A DNA stretch of 34,331 nucleotides. Source: Candidatus Poribacteria bacterium (GTDB lineage: Bacteria > Poribacteria > WGA-4E > GCA-2687025). Position 1 is the first letter of the stretch, and each line of letters starts with the position of its first letter. The stretch lies in assembly GCA_016866785.1 (NCBI GenBank), contig VGLH01000032.1:1-34331 (forward strand), written 5' to 3'. The notes under the pieces were generated by a model that worked only from the letters and a program-made list of their open reading frames with translations, made no database searches and was not told the origin of the DNA. Both the position numbers and the translations under genes were made by a program. Below, piece after piece: positions 1 through 7,815 of this stretch.

Positions 1-555
1 GAAGTCGTCGAGCGTATCTGCTTCGAAGACGACATCGCCCAGAACGAGGTCGGGGACGCGGATCGTCTGGCTCTCGACCTTGAGGCGCACGACGCGCGTT
101 CTGCCCTCCCGCTCGAACGCGGCGCGCTCGTCGGCGGTGAGGTCGCGGCATCTGCCGTCGTAGCGATACGGGCGCTTGGCTTGCTCCGCCTCTTTGCGCT
201 TGGCTTCGAGTTCGTCCTTGGTGCAGTAGCAGTAGTAGGCGGAACCCTCGTCGAGGAGCCTCCGCGCGCATTCCTGATGGCGCGCGACGCGTTCCGACTG
301 GAAGTAGGGCTCGTGGGGCCCGCCGACGTCGGGACCCTCGTCCCAATCGAGACCGAGCCAGCGCATCGAGTCGAAAATGGCAGTGGTGGAGGCTTCCGTG
401 CTGCGCTGTTCGTCCGTGTCGTCGATCCGCAGGATGAAGGTCCCGCCGTGGTGGCGCGCGTAGAGCCAGTTGAACAGGGCGGTGCGGGCGCCTCCGATGT
501 GGAGGTATCCGGTGGGCGACGGTGCGAATCGGACGCGAACGGAGCTCGAGTTCAC
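1..555 (-). CDS. gltX: Glutamyl-tRNA synthetase (GluRS), N-terminal part, cut by window edge
   Basis: Charges tRNA-Glu (and often tRNA-Gln in bacteria lacking GlnRS) with glutamate in the cytoplasm. The visible 185 residues begin with the class I synthetase core: [20 protein letters not shown] carries the HIGH-type signature (HIGG), followed by [13 protein letters not shown], a strongly conserved GluRS stretch, and a [10 protein letters not shown] segment. The KMSKS loop and anticodon-binding domain lie outside the window. I chose a GTG start because the nearest upstream ATG runs straight into TGA, and an AGAGGA ribosome-binding site sits at suitable distance. The gene lies downstream of the KAP NTPase on the same strand with a gap of 135 bp, so read-through is possible but shared function is unlikely. 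A GlnRS is less likely given the DTD/E pattern; sequence beyond the edge would settle it. Confidence 0.93.
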   Translation of the reverse strand, partial: MNSSSVRVRFAPSPTGYLHIGGARTALFNWLYARHHGGTFILRIDDTDEQRSTEASTTAIFDSMRWLGLDWDEGPDVGGPHEPYFQSERVARHQECARRLLDEGSAYYCYCTKDELEAKRKEAEQAKRPYRYDGRCRDLTADERAAFEREGRTRVVRLKVESQTIRVPDLVLGDVVFEADTLDDF

Positions 556-690
556 GACATCCTCTCTTCCGCGGGGTCGGGGGATTCGACCCAATAGTGC
601 CTCAGGATGCTGGGGATTAGGAAGGAACTGCGCGGCGGGTTAGCCCCATCGCTGCTTGGCGCAGGCCGCAGGAGTCACGGGAAGAGATGA

Positions 691-3417
691 TCAGGCCGTC
701 GGGTCGGCTGGGGTTTCCCGCGACTCCACGAACGACACCATTTGCTCGAACTTGGTGAAGTTATTTTGCAGCAGGCGAGACTCGAACGCTCTCATCACCT
801 TGAGCACATGCTGGAACCCAGACTTCATCAGCTCCGGATCAGCCAACCAGTTCTCAGCCTTGTCCGCAGTGGGGAAACCACGGATGCCGGTCTGCTCGAG
901 GGCGCATTGGAGCAGACGGCGTATCTTAGCCATCAGTTGCTGGCCATCCTGCGCTGGTGTAAGCCGAGACAAGAGCCTTTCAACCAGGCGGTACTTGACA
1001 GCCAGCGATGCCACCGTTGTGTCCAACTCGTGGGGTGTAACGTTGACGTAAGTATTGAACCCATGCCGACCGTCCCGCGATTCAGGTGTGGCGGCAAGTT
1101 CACGCGCGCCACCTCCATAGGCAAGCAGACAGAGGAACCAAGCTGCTCTGATGTTAGAGATGTAAGGACCGAGGGCGAACATGATCCCGTCTGTCGCCAA
1201 CCTGCTGAGGGCAGTCTCTGCCGATCCGCACGTCTGCTCGGACCAATCAGGCAATGTGAGATCGAGTAGCTGAACAAGAGCCCGGGGGACGGACTGTTTG
1301 TCGCGTCGAACATCGTTCCGCAGGAAGATGTCCACTCTTTCGACGAGTGGCGACCAGTCCCAGCCCTTGCCAACTGTGAATAGAGTCCGGATGAGGTCTG
1401 TATCCTTGAAGGAGTCGTCCGTGAAGTCCCATGCTACCGCGGCGGATGCCACCAACTCCGTGCCGCTCTCCGGTGTGAAGTAGCTGGCAAGCGGCTCGCT
1501 TTCCGTGCTGCGGATCATCTTGCCGATCCCGCCCAGAAACCCCTTGCATGTATCCAGGTCTTGCGGGAGTGTGAAGTGCGCCAGTGCGTTGTGGAGCCCC
1601 GGTTGCTCATGGAGGGCACTGAACAGGCGCCAAACCGCCTGAGCGAAACTGCCAAGGTCTGAAGGCGGCTTGGATGCCGTGTCCGTCTGCAGGGACCTGG
1701 CAAGGTTGTCGACGATGCGCTCCACAAAACCGACCCGGTCCGTCTCGATCTCGGCGGAGTTCACGAGAGCAAAAATCCCGTCTGCCAGATTCCCGTCGTC
1801 GCCATCCCAGCGCTCGATCCTCATTGCGTCTTGCCGAAGCATCTGCCACGACTGCGGGTCGGTGATGCCTGCCTGTTGCAGAGCCACGGCGGCGTTGGGG
1901 ACGAGCCCGGGTTTGTCAGGCGACTCGGTCCGATTGTCGAACCGGTGCAAGACGACTGTCTGGAGCACGGCGTTGAATCCGACTAACTGCTTGTCTTCAG
2001 CAAGAGACTCGCCGTCGGCTGCATCGAGCGCGGCAGCGATCTTCGATTCGAAGATGGGGTGGAGTGCCTCTTCGGCGGGCAATGCGAAGTGGAGCGATGC
2101 CAGCGATGTGCGCAGATCCTCGCCAAGAAACGCGGTGTATCGGCGAATCTCGTTCGAGTACTCCGTCAGGCCTTTCTCGAAGCTAGCAGCGCTGAACGAG
2201 CGGTCGTTGCGCAATGCGATGTACAGAGCTTGGTGTGTGATGGGGATGCTATTGACCCACTGCCGCCACGAGGTCGAAAGGTCATCGACGAAGCGAGAGA
2301 TGTCACGTGGTGTCGGTCGGTTCGTCCCGACCGATCCTGGCACCGCCTTACGCGTAGAGGCAAAGACGCGGCGTATGTCTGACGTGTCTCCGGCAGATAG
2401 GTCGGGTATGGCTTCTTGGACTCTTTTCTCAAGAAACTCGTGCCAGCGGATCAAGGTCGGATTCGGCAAATGGAAGCGGTACCGGAACAGACGATCGACA
2501 AACGCGATCGTCTTCTCGCCGTTGCCTGTATCAGCCTGGCGCACAATGTCTTCATCAAACGGGACGATCAGCCAATAGCGTTTGAACCATTCGTATTGGC
2601 TCCATGCCTCGAACTGGTAGAACGTACGGAGAATTGTCCATATGTGGAGAGCGTCGGAGGAGTCGAGTCGATCGATGTTCTCAACCACAATGACTAGCGT
2701 TCGGCCGTCGTTTCTGTCAAGGGACGAGCGAAGCAGCTTCACGAACTGATCGCGGAACTCCACAGACGTTGGCAGCAGAGAGGTGTTGCTCACATACTGA
2801 AACCTGAGTCGATCCAGATTCTTCTGGAATGACTCATGTTGCCTCTTCAGAGCACTCCTGTTCACTCCGACTATCAACAATGCGCCGAGTAGTAGCAGCC
2901 AACCACCGATGCACGTGGCCCAGACGCTCTGGGCGAAAGATTGTATGACGGCGACTCCTGCCGGCACCAGGACAGACGCAGCTAGCGTCACACCTACGTC
3001 GGTCTTTTCCCGTTTCTCACACGGAAGCTTGTCCTCCCGCCGGTGCGTTCGTACTGTATCGAGGGCCTCATGCGTTGTGTCGGCAGTGACCTGATCTATC
3101 CAGTTCCTACGGTTGAGCAATCCCGTTAGGTCGTGAAGAAAGGCGCGGGCCAGCGAGTCCCCCTGGTGAGCCCATGCATCGAAGAGGAACACACAGTACT
3201 CGCGACCGTTGGTGTGGTCGTCTTCCAAGACGCTTTTCACGTCTTTGAGTGTGAATGTCTTCCCGCTCCCCCATGCCCCCGTGAGAGCGATCGCGCGTCC
3301 TGGCTTTGTTTCGTCCTGGATTGTGTTGACGATTGCGTCTGCGATGCGGGTGTGCTGACCAAAGGCATCCTCGTCCTCAAACCTCCTATCCGCACTCCCC
3401 GAAGTTCGCTTGTCCAT
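691..3417 (-). CDS. KAP-family P-loop NTPase with membrane insert
   Basis: A 908-residue predicted NTPase. Walker A is LTGAWGSGKT (residues 45-54). It is followed by FLFDAWAHQGDSLARAFL (about 78-94), the aromatic-Asp/Trp region typical of KAP proteins. A hydrophobic segment at about 141-187 probably forms two membrane helices between Walker A and Walker B, the arrangement known for KAP NTPases. Walker B is LVIVVENIDRLD (241-252), with Glu-Asn in place of the more usual Asp-Asp. The remaining 650 residues are helical and unrecognised. The start has a GAAGGGG ribosome-binding site. Base composition is visibly lower in G+C than the neighbours, which suggests horizontal transfer. KAP proteins include the phage-exclusion protein PifA, so a defence role is possible but is only an inference; no partner defence gene is adjacent. 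Confidence 0.82.
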   Translation of the reverse strand: MDKRTSGSADRRFEDEDAFGQHTRIADAIVNTIQDETKPGRAIALTGAWGSGKTFTLKDVKSVLEDDHTNGREYCVFLFDAWAHQGDSLARAFLHDLTGLLNRRNWIDQVTADTTHEALDTVRTHRREDKLPCEKREKTDVGVTLAASVLVPAGVAVIQSFAQSVWATCIGGWLLLLGALLIVGVNRSALKRQHESFQKNLDRLRFQYVSNTSLLPTSVEFRDQFVKLLRSSLDRNDGRTLVIVVENIDRLDSSDALHIWTILRTFYQFEAWSQYEWFKRYWLIVPFDEDIVRQADTGNGEKTIAFVDRLFRYRFHLPNPTLIRWHEFLEKRVQEAIPDLSAGDTSDIRRVFASTRKAVPGSVGTNRPTPRDISRFVDDLSTSWRQWVNSIPITHQALYIALRNDRSFSAASFEKGLTEYSNEIRRYTAFLGEDLRTSLASLHFALPAEEALHPIFESKIAAALDAADGESLAEDKQLVGFNAVLQTVVLHRFDNRTESPDKPGLVPNAAVALQQAGITDPQSWQMLRQDAMRIERWDGDDGNLADGIFALVNSAEIETDRVGFVERIVDNLARSLQTDTASKPPSDLGSFAQAVWRLFSALHEQPGLHNALAHFTLPQDLDTCKGFLGGIGKMIRSTESEPLASYFTPESGTELVASAAVAWDFTDDSFKDTDLIRTLFTVGKGWDWSPLVERVDIFLRNDVRRDKQSVPRALVQLLDLTLPDWSEQTCGSAETALSRLATDGIMFALGPYISNIRAAWFLCLLAYGGGARELAATPESRDGRHGFNTYVNVTPHELDTTVASLAVKYRLVERLLSRLTPAQDGQQLMAKIRRLLQCALEQTGIRGFPTADKAENWLADPELMKSGFQHVLKVMRAFESRLLQNNFTKFEQMVSFVESRETPADPTA

Positions 3418-3634
3418 CTACAGCCCCTTCGCATTGCACGCCGCACCAGACGACGAGCCCACCAGACAGCGGCAACGACCCGATCTACCATCCGGGTCAC
3501 TGGGTATCCTATCATGTCATGCGTTCGAACGGCCTTGTTGCTGAGGCAGATGGCAGCTGTCTGACGTACCGTGTCCTGAAGCCAAGCGCTCGTCTCCAGC
3601 CCCAAGATGATCCGCGCTCCTCGCCCAAAACCGC
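3418..3634. other. Intergenic region between divergent KAP NTPase and speH
   Basis: Divergent spacer upstream of both the KAP gene (leftward) and speH (rightward). A TAGGAT -10-like hexamer for the KAP gene can be seen on the minus strand near 3505-3510, but no good -35 lies 16-18 bp before it. Short open frames here have no ribosome-binding sites and no recognisable protein. I see no RNA gene or repeat. Confidence 0.4.
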
Positions 3635-3662
3635 TTGACTTCCGGTCGCGCGGTGCTACCAT
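3635..3662 (+). promoter_or_regulatory. Sigma-70-type promoter for speH
   Basis: TTGACT and TACCAT are separated by 16 bp. Transcription would start near 3669 and give an untranslated leader of about 230 nt before the speH start, which contains the stem-loops described separately. Confidence 0.5.
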
Positions 3663-3672
3663 CCAAAGCTGT

Positions 3673-3780
3673 GTTCCCACTAAGTTTGCGGGGACTCTCG
3701 CCCGGCGTGAGCGCTCGACCTAGCCAGTCGTAGTCTTCCGCCCGGACGGGGGAAAGCGAGACTTGAAGCGAACATAAGTC
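3673..3780 (+). promoter_or_regulatory. Structured 5' leader of speH, possible RNA switch
   Basis: Several stems can be drawn by eye. GTTCCC (3673-3678) pairs with GGGGAC (3690-3695). CTC/GAG with inner pairs forms 3697-3711. A longer stem pairs AGTCT (3732-3736) with AGACT (3759-3763), TCC with GGA (3751-3753) and CCCG (3741-3744) with CGGG (3747-3750). An alternative stem, GACTT (3760-3764) with AAGTC (3776-3780), uses the same bases as the outer AGTCT:AGACT helix, so the two are mutually exclusive. That is the layout of a switch or attenuator. It matches no SAM riboswitch class I can recall. A separate small RNA, or chance pairing in G+C-rich sequence, remains possible. Confidence 0.35.
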
Positions 3781-3902
3781 AACCCTTACAAGGATGGTGT
3801 TTGGCGCTTCCACAAAGGCGAGCCGGAGCAACGTCCCCGGGACACTCGCGCTCCTGACCACGGACCTCCGTGTGTTCTGGGAGGCTACGGAAATTGATCA
3901 GA

Positions 3903-4343
3903 ATGGGCTTCGGGCCGCATCTGGTGCTGGATGGTTACGGTTGCGAGTACGATCGCCTCACGGACCTGTCGCTCATCTATCGCTTTCTGGACGAATGTCC
4001 TAACCAGATCGGCATGACGAAGATCATGCCGCCCTACGTGTTCAAGTACACCGGGGCGAACCCCAAGGACTGGGGCGTGTCGGGCTTCGTGCTGATCGCC
4101 GAGAGCCACATCAGCATCCACACCTTCCCCGAAAAGAACTACATCAGCCTCGACATCTTCTCCTGCAAGGAGTTCGATCCGCAGGAGGCAGTGCGCCTCG
4201 CCGAAGAGATGTTCGGCATGCAGCGCTACGAGCATCAGATGTTGAGCCGTGGTCACGACTTCCCGCACGACCTCATCCGATCCGCCCAGATCGTCGAGAC
4301 GGAGCGGCTGCAGTTCACGGACACGCAGCGCCAGGTCGTGTGA
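3903..4343 (+). CDS. speH: S-adenosylmethionine decarboxylase proenzyme
   Basis: Decarboxylates S-adenosylmethionine to provide the aminopropyl donor for spermidine synthesis. The 146-residue protein has the prokaryotic class 1B length. The self-cleavage site is in GVSGFVLIAESHISIHTFPE: Ser68 of ESH would become the pyruvoyl group, and the following IHTFPE is the usual continuation. The N-terminal MGFGPHLVLDGYGC matches the family opening (GRHLxxxxYxC), so I start at this ATG rather than the in-frame GTG 33 bp upstream, although no strong ribosome-binding site stands before it. No spermidine synthase gene (speE) is adjacent. A perfect hairpin lies just after the stop. Family assignment is firm. 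Confidence 0.92.
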   Translation: MGFGPHLVLDGYGCEYDRLTDLSLIYRFLDECPNQIGMTKIMPPYVFKYTGANPKDWGVSGFVLIAESHISIHTFPEKNYISLDIFSCKEFDPQEAVRLAEEMFGMQRYEHQMLSRGHDFPHDLIRSAQIVETERLQFTDTQRQVV

Positions 4344-4365
4344 TTCATCGCGTTATACGGAACCA

Positions 4366-4385
4366 GCCGCCCATCCGTGGGCGGC
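4366..4385 (+). terminator. Hairpin after speH
   Basis: A perfect 8-bp stem (GCCGCCCA with TGGGCGGC) closes a TCCG tetraloop 23 bp after the speH stop. There is no T-run behind it, so efficient intrinsic termination is uncertain. The loop is identical to that of the flagellin terminator. Confidence 0.5.
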
Positions 4386-4468
4386 TTCGCCGTGCTCGGC
4401 GCGTTGCGCGGCGGCGGCGGCTCCGCGATAATGACCGTCCACTCGTGAGGGACACCAAGGAGGGTTCC

Positions 4469-5263
4469 GTGCCATCCTCGCACCCGATCCATGTCTCCGA
4501 CGCGGACGTGCAGTTCTGGGAGGACGAGGGCTACTTCGTCTACCAGCACCCGCTGTTCCCGCAGGCGAAGTTCGAGGAACTCGCCGCCTACTTCGAGCAG
4601 ATGCTCGCCGACCTGCCGCCGGGGGCGCGTCCCGAAGCGATGGACGTGCCGCACTTCGCCCATCCGAAGCTGTTCGATTGGCTGCTCGCCGACGAGGTTC
4701 TCGACTTCGTGGAGCGGTTCGTCGGACCCGACATCGCCCTGTGGTCGAGCCATTTCATCTGCAAGCCCGCCGGAGACGGCAAGGCGGTTCCCTGGCACGA
4801 GGATTCCGCCTACTGGTCGGGGCGGCTGGACGAGCAGAACGTCCTGACCGTCTGGCTGGCGGTCGACGCATCGACGACGGAGAACGGGTGCATGCGCGTC
4901 GTGCCGAGGACGCACCATTACGGGTTCTCGGAATACGAACCGGTGGACCGCGAGACGAACGTCTTCGGCACGCGGATCAAGCCGGATCAGTTCGACGAGG
5001 GCTCGGCGGTCGATCTGGAACTGCGTCGCGGCGAGTGCCACATCCATCACGCCAAGCTGATCCACGCGTCCAACGCGAACACGAGCGCCAAACGCCGGTG
5101 CGGCTACACGATGCGCTACATGCCGACCAGCGTGAAGCTCTTCCCGCGCGACAACTTCCCGCATGCGATCTACCTGGCGCGTGGGCGCGACATCGCGGGG
5201 AACCAGTACGGTGAGCCGTTCCAGGTCTTCGAACCGGGCGTGCGGGCGATCTATCGGCGATAG
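4469..5263 (+). CDS. Phytanoyl-CoA dioxygenase (PhyH) family protein 1
   Basis: A 264-residue predicted Fe(II)/2-oxoglutarate-dependent oxygenase. The metal site is visible as WHED (His110, Asp112) and a distal His in KLIHASNAN (His199); Arg209/Arg210 in the following SAKRR would bind 2-oxoglutarate. WLAVDASTTENGCMRVVPRTHH is the usual PhyH core. I start at GTG because AGGAGG lies 6 bp before it and the frame further upstream is low-complexity arginine coding. The substrate cannot be read from sequence; bacterial PhyH enzymes hydroxylate lipids, amino acids, ectoine and natural products. It lies before a second, divergent PhyH gene with a palindromic repeat between them, so the two may or may not be co-transcribed. 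Confidence 0.88.
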   Translation: MPSSHPIHVSDADVQFWEDEGYFVYQHPLFPQAKFEELAAYFEQMLADLPPGARPEAMDVPHFAHPKLFDWLLADEVLDFVERFVGPDIALWSSHFICKPAGDGKAVPWHEDSAYWSGRLDEQNVLTVWLAVDASTTENGCMRVVPRTHHYGFSEYEPVDRETNVFGTRIKPDQFDEGSAVDLELRRGECHIHHAKLIHASNANTSAKRRCGYTMRYMPTSVKLFPRDNFPHAIYLARGRDIAGNQYGEPFQVFEPGVRAIYRR

Positions 5264-5290
5264 AGCGGTCCGGACGGGCTCGCGCCCACA

Positions 5291-5366
5291 TGTCATCCTG
5301 AGCGTTAGCGAAGGACCTGCATGGCGCGTGTTCGTCGAGATTCCTCGCCTGCGGCTCAGAATGACA
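5291..5366. repeat. 76-bp imperfect palindromic intergenic repeat
   Basis: The outer arms TGTCATCCTGAGC and GCTCAGAATGACA pair over 13 bp with one G.U-type mismatch. The interior contains AGCGAAGGACCT and GATTCCTCGC. This TGTCATnCTGAGC...AATGACA design is a common dispersed palindrome in many bacterial genomes. It fills the gap between the two PhyH genes, and its RNA would form a long hairpin. Confidence 0.75.
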
Positions 5367-5436
5367 TCGTTACGCGGGGATCGGTGAGGTGAGAGCATCT
5401 CTGGCGGAGATGCCGAGGTTCGATGAGAGGGAGGCT

Positions 5437-6297
5437 ATGCGCAAGATCACGGATGCGGAGATTCAGTTCTTCGACGACAACGGGTTCGTCATCTGCCGGA
5501 ACGTCCTGAACGCCGACGAACTGGAGAACTACCAGAACGGCTCGTGGGAGCTCATCGAACGGGTCCTAGCAGGCGGCACGCGCGAGGATCGGATGTGCGG
5601 CAGGGGCCCAGAAGGCATCCCGTACTACCTGAACTACCTGCACTATCAGGACAACGACTTCTCGCTACGTCTGCTGGCGCATCCGTTCATCGGCGACCTG
5701 CTGACCCGCATGGTCGGACCCGACTTCATCCCGTGCTACGAGTCGCTGGTGTTCAAGCTGCCGTCGAACGGCTCGTCGGTTCCGTGGCATCGCGACGGGA
5801 ACCCCGCCGCCGGCATGGAGCGCATCTTCAACATCGACATCTACCCGGACAGATCGACCGTGGACAATAGCTGTGTCTGGGCGGTTCCCGGCAGCCACAA
5901 GTGGGAACCGCAGAAGGCGGCGGAGTGGGTGCGCCGTGGACGCGAGGACTTCTACTCGCTGGAGGGCGCGGTTCCCGCTGAGATGGAACCGGGCGACGTG
6001 CTGCTCCACCACGTCAAGGTGCTCCACGGGAGCACGACGAACCAGAGCCCGGAGCTCCGACGAGTCGTCTACTTCGACAACCGCGCGTGGAGCTGGAATG
6101 AGAACTACCACTGGTTCTCGCACGAGACGCTGGAAAAGCGCTCCTGCCTCTACCAGCATGCGCTCCACATGCGCAAGACGAACCCCTATCCGTCGGACGA
6201 CGAGACGTTCGACTACACGCCGCCGGAAAGATTCCCGCGCTGGAACCCCGGCGACCCCATCGATCTGCACGCGCCGCGCGAGAACTGGGTCGGCTAG
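5437..6297 (+). CDS. Phytanoyl-CoA dioxygenase (PhyH) family protein 2
   Basis: A 286-residue predicted Fe(II)/2-oxoglutarate oxygenase. PWHRDGN holds the HxD pair (His118, Asp120). HHVKVLHGSTTNQS provides the distal His (197), and Arg208/Arg209 in ELRRVVYF follow. The N-terminus TDAEIQFFDDNGFVICRNVL is a standard PhyH opening. I chose the ATG preceded by AGGGAGG rather than the GTG 48 bp upstream. It is clearly a paralogue of the preceding gene, but the two differ throughout outside the core motifs, so they are not a recent duplication and probably act on different substrates. The substrate is unknown. Confidence 0.87.
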   Translation: MRKITDAEIQFFDDNGFVICRNVLNADELENYQNGSWELIERVLAGGTREDRMCGRGPEGIPYYLNYLHYQDNDFSLRLLAHPFIGDLLTRMVGPDFIPCYESLVFKLPSNGSSVPWHRDGNPAAGMERIFNIDIYPDRSTVDNSCVWAVPGSHKWEPQKAAEWVRRGREDFYSLEGAVPAEMEPGDVLLHHVKVLHGSTTNQSPELRRVVYFDNRAWSWNENYHWFSHETLEKRSCLYQHALHMRKTNPYPSDDETFDYTPPERFPRWNPGDPIDLHAPRENWVG

Positions 6298-6317
6298 CGA
6301 CGATCCGCTGGGCGTGC

Positions 6318-6385
6318 AGCAGTAGGGAACCCGCTGCTCGTGACCTTGCTGTGCTGTGGGGGGGGGTGGGCTTGACGCCTGCCCC
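6318..6385. repeat. Two hairpins between convergent genes
   Basis: The first hairpin pairs AGCAG (6318-6322) with CTGCT (6334-6338) around a GGG/CCC inner stem and could end the PhyH transcript. The second pairs GGGGTGGGC (6363-6371) with GCCTGCCCC (6377-6385) with two wobble pairs and is followed by TAC. The CCCCTAC end fits the GTAGGG/CCCTAC palindromes found elsewhere in the window. It lies between convergent PhyH 2 and the beta-lactamase-family gene. Confidence 0.5.
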
Positions 6386-6416
6386 TACAGCCTCAGTCGG
6401 ACCCGCCTCTTCGCCT

Positions 6417-7601
6417 TCACTGCCACTCGGCGAACGAATCGCCGTTGTGCCAATCGGTGACGCGGTTCGCGGCATCGTGGAGCATCGAATCGATCTCTCC
6501 GGAGGGAGGCAGCCCTGGCGTATCCTCGGAGCGCTGGTTGAACAACGCCGCCCAACTCAGACCATCCCACCTTCGGACGACCAGCGTCGACGTCCCCGGC
6601 ATGCTCCCGCCATGCCACGTGTTCCGATCACCCTTGTCCGGCAGAGGTCGGACCATCCAGCCGAGCCCGTAGAACGCGTCGCCGGGCGGTTCGGGAGATG
6701 GATACGGCGACCACATCGCGTGGATGCTCTCCGCGGACAGAGTCGGGCAATGCGAAGGGTCGTCGAAGGCGCGCGCGAACCGAAGCAGGTCCATGGTCGA
6801 CGAGATCCATCCGCCGTGTGCGTCCATCGCGCGAAGGTTTTCAGAACCATACGGTTGGCGCACCATGCCGGGTCGTTCCGCTCCGAACACGCTCGGATAC
6901 ATGCGTCCCGTCGGGTCCGAATAATCGACCTCTCCGGCTCGCCGGTTCGCGTAGAGCGCATCGCCGAGCTGGGTTCGTGTGATTCCCAGTGGCGCGAGCA
7001 CGTGCGTCTTCACGTAGGACTCGTAGCCCTCGCCGGACGCCGCCTCGATGACGCGTCCGAGCAACAGATATCCGTAGTTCGAATACGCATAGCGTTCGCC
7101 GGGGTCGGCATCCAGCGGGAAGCGTTTCATGAACTCGATGATGTCCCACACCGTCGTCGGCAGGCGCACGCCGAGGGTGTCGCGGATGCGCGCGTCCTGG
7201 ACCATCGGGTCCAACGACGCCGCGCGGTCGTATCCGCCTCGGTGCTGGAGCAGTTGCCGGATTGTCACGCGGAACACACGCGGATCATCGGAACCGGAGA
7301 CGTCGACGAAATCCGAGAACGGCTGGTCCAGACCGACCCGGTTCCTTTCGACGAGCTGAAGGATCGCGACCGCTGTCAGCGGCTTCGAGATGCTGGCGAT
7401 GCGGAAGAGCGCGTCTGGGATCGTCGGCGTCGTGCTATCCGTCGCGAACGTGTACCCTCGCGCGAACACGAGCCGCCCATCCTTCGCGACGCCGAGGGTT
7501 CCTCGCGGCACGCCTCGCGCGCGCATGTAGGTTTCCATGACTTCATCAAAGGAACCCAGCGCCGCGATCTCTCGCCCGGTGATCGAAAAAAGCGATTTCA
7601 T
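6417..7601 (-). CDS. Serine beta-lactamase/esterase-family protein (class C fold)
   Basis: A 394-residue protein of the Beta-lactamase (PF00144) superfamily. It has the active-site triad: SISK (Ser70-x-x-Lys73), YSN (Tyr173-Ser174-Asn175) and WHGG (His330-Gly-Gly), the last at the KTG position. HGG in place of KTG is usual for EstB-type esterases and D-aminopeptidase-like members rather than true beta-lactamases. No signal peptide is visible at the start used, which suggests a cytoplasmic hydrolase. The upstream ribosome-binding site is weak, so the true start could differ. It stands alone, convergent with PhyH 2 and divergent from the flagellin gene. The substrate is not predictable; antibiotic resistance should not be assumed. 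Confidence 0.85.
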   Translation of the reverse strand: MKSLFSITGREIAALGSFDEVMETYMRARGVPRGTLGVAKDGRLVFARGYTFATDSTTPTIPDALFRIASISKPLTAVAILQLVERNRVGLDQPFSDFVDVSGSDDPRVFRVTIRQLLQHRGGYDRAASLDPMVQDARIRDTLGVRLPTTVWDIIEFMKRFPLDADPGERYAYSNYGYLLLGRVIEAASGEGYESYVKTHVLAPLGITRTQLGDALYANRRAGEVDYSDPTGRMYPSVFGAERPGMVRQPYGSENLRAMDAHGGWISSTMDLLRFARAFDDPSHCPTLSAESIHAMWSPYPSPEPPGDAFYGLGWMVRPLPDKGDRNTWHGGSMPGTSTLVVRRWDGLSWAALFNQRSEDTPGLPPSGEIDSMLHDAANRVTDWHNGDSFAEWQ

Positions 7602-7720
7602 TGCGCGATGTCTCGATGGGTTTGGCGTTCGTTACGACGTAGCGCCGAGTGTAGCGCATAACGACCGTCGGGCACAGAACGAGTCACCCCGCCGGTGGAA
7701 CCGGTGGAAGAGGGCGCACC

Positions 7721-7736
7721 TGGCATGGTCGTTGCT
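7721..7736 (+). promoter_or_regulatory. Sigma-54 (-24/-12) promoter for flagellin
   Basis: TGGCAT, five bases, TTGCT: the invariant GG (7722-7723) and GC (7734-7735) have the required 12-bp register. Transcription would start about 70 bp before the flagellin ATG. Its match with the site before flgF supports a shared RpoN regulon. Confidence 0.75.
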
Positions 7737-7815
7737 TGCCTTCGAGCAGCATACGGACGGAGCGAGTCCCGCGTCCTTGGGGGCACCGCGTCGATACACA
7801 CGGAGGCGTACGGTC

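Noticed and set aside
560-600. GGGTCGAATCCCCCGACCC on the minus strand, like a tRNA T-arm
   Set aside because: No acceptor, D or anticodon arm can be built around it; the T-loop consensus GGTTCGAATCC is only partly matched. It is a simple 6-bp hairpin in the gltX leader.
4253-5398. 381-codon open frame on the minus strand
   Set aside because: Antisense to the first PhyH gene, which has intact active-site motifs.
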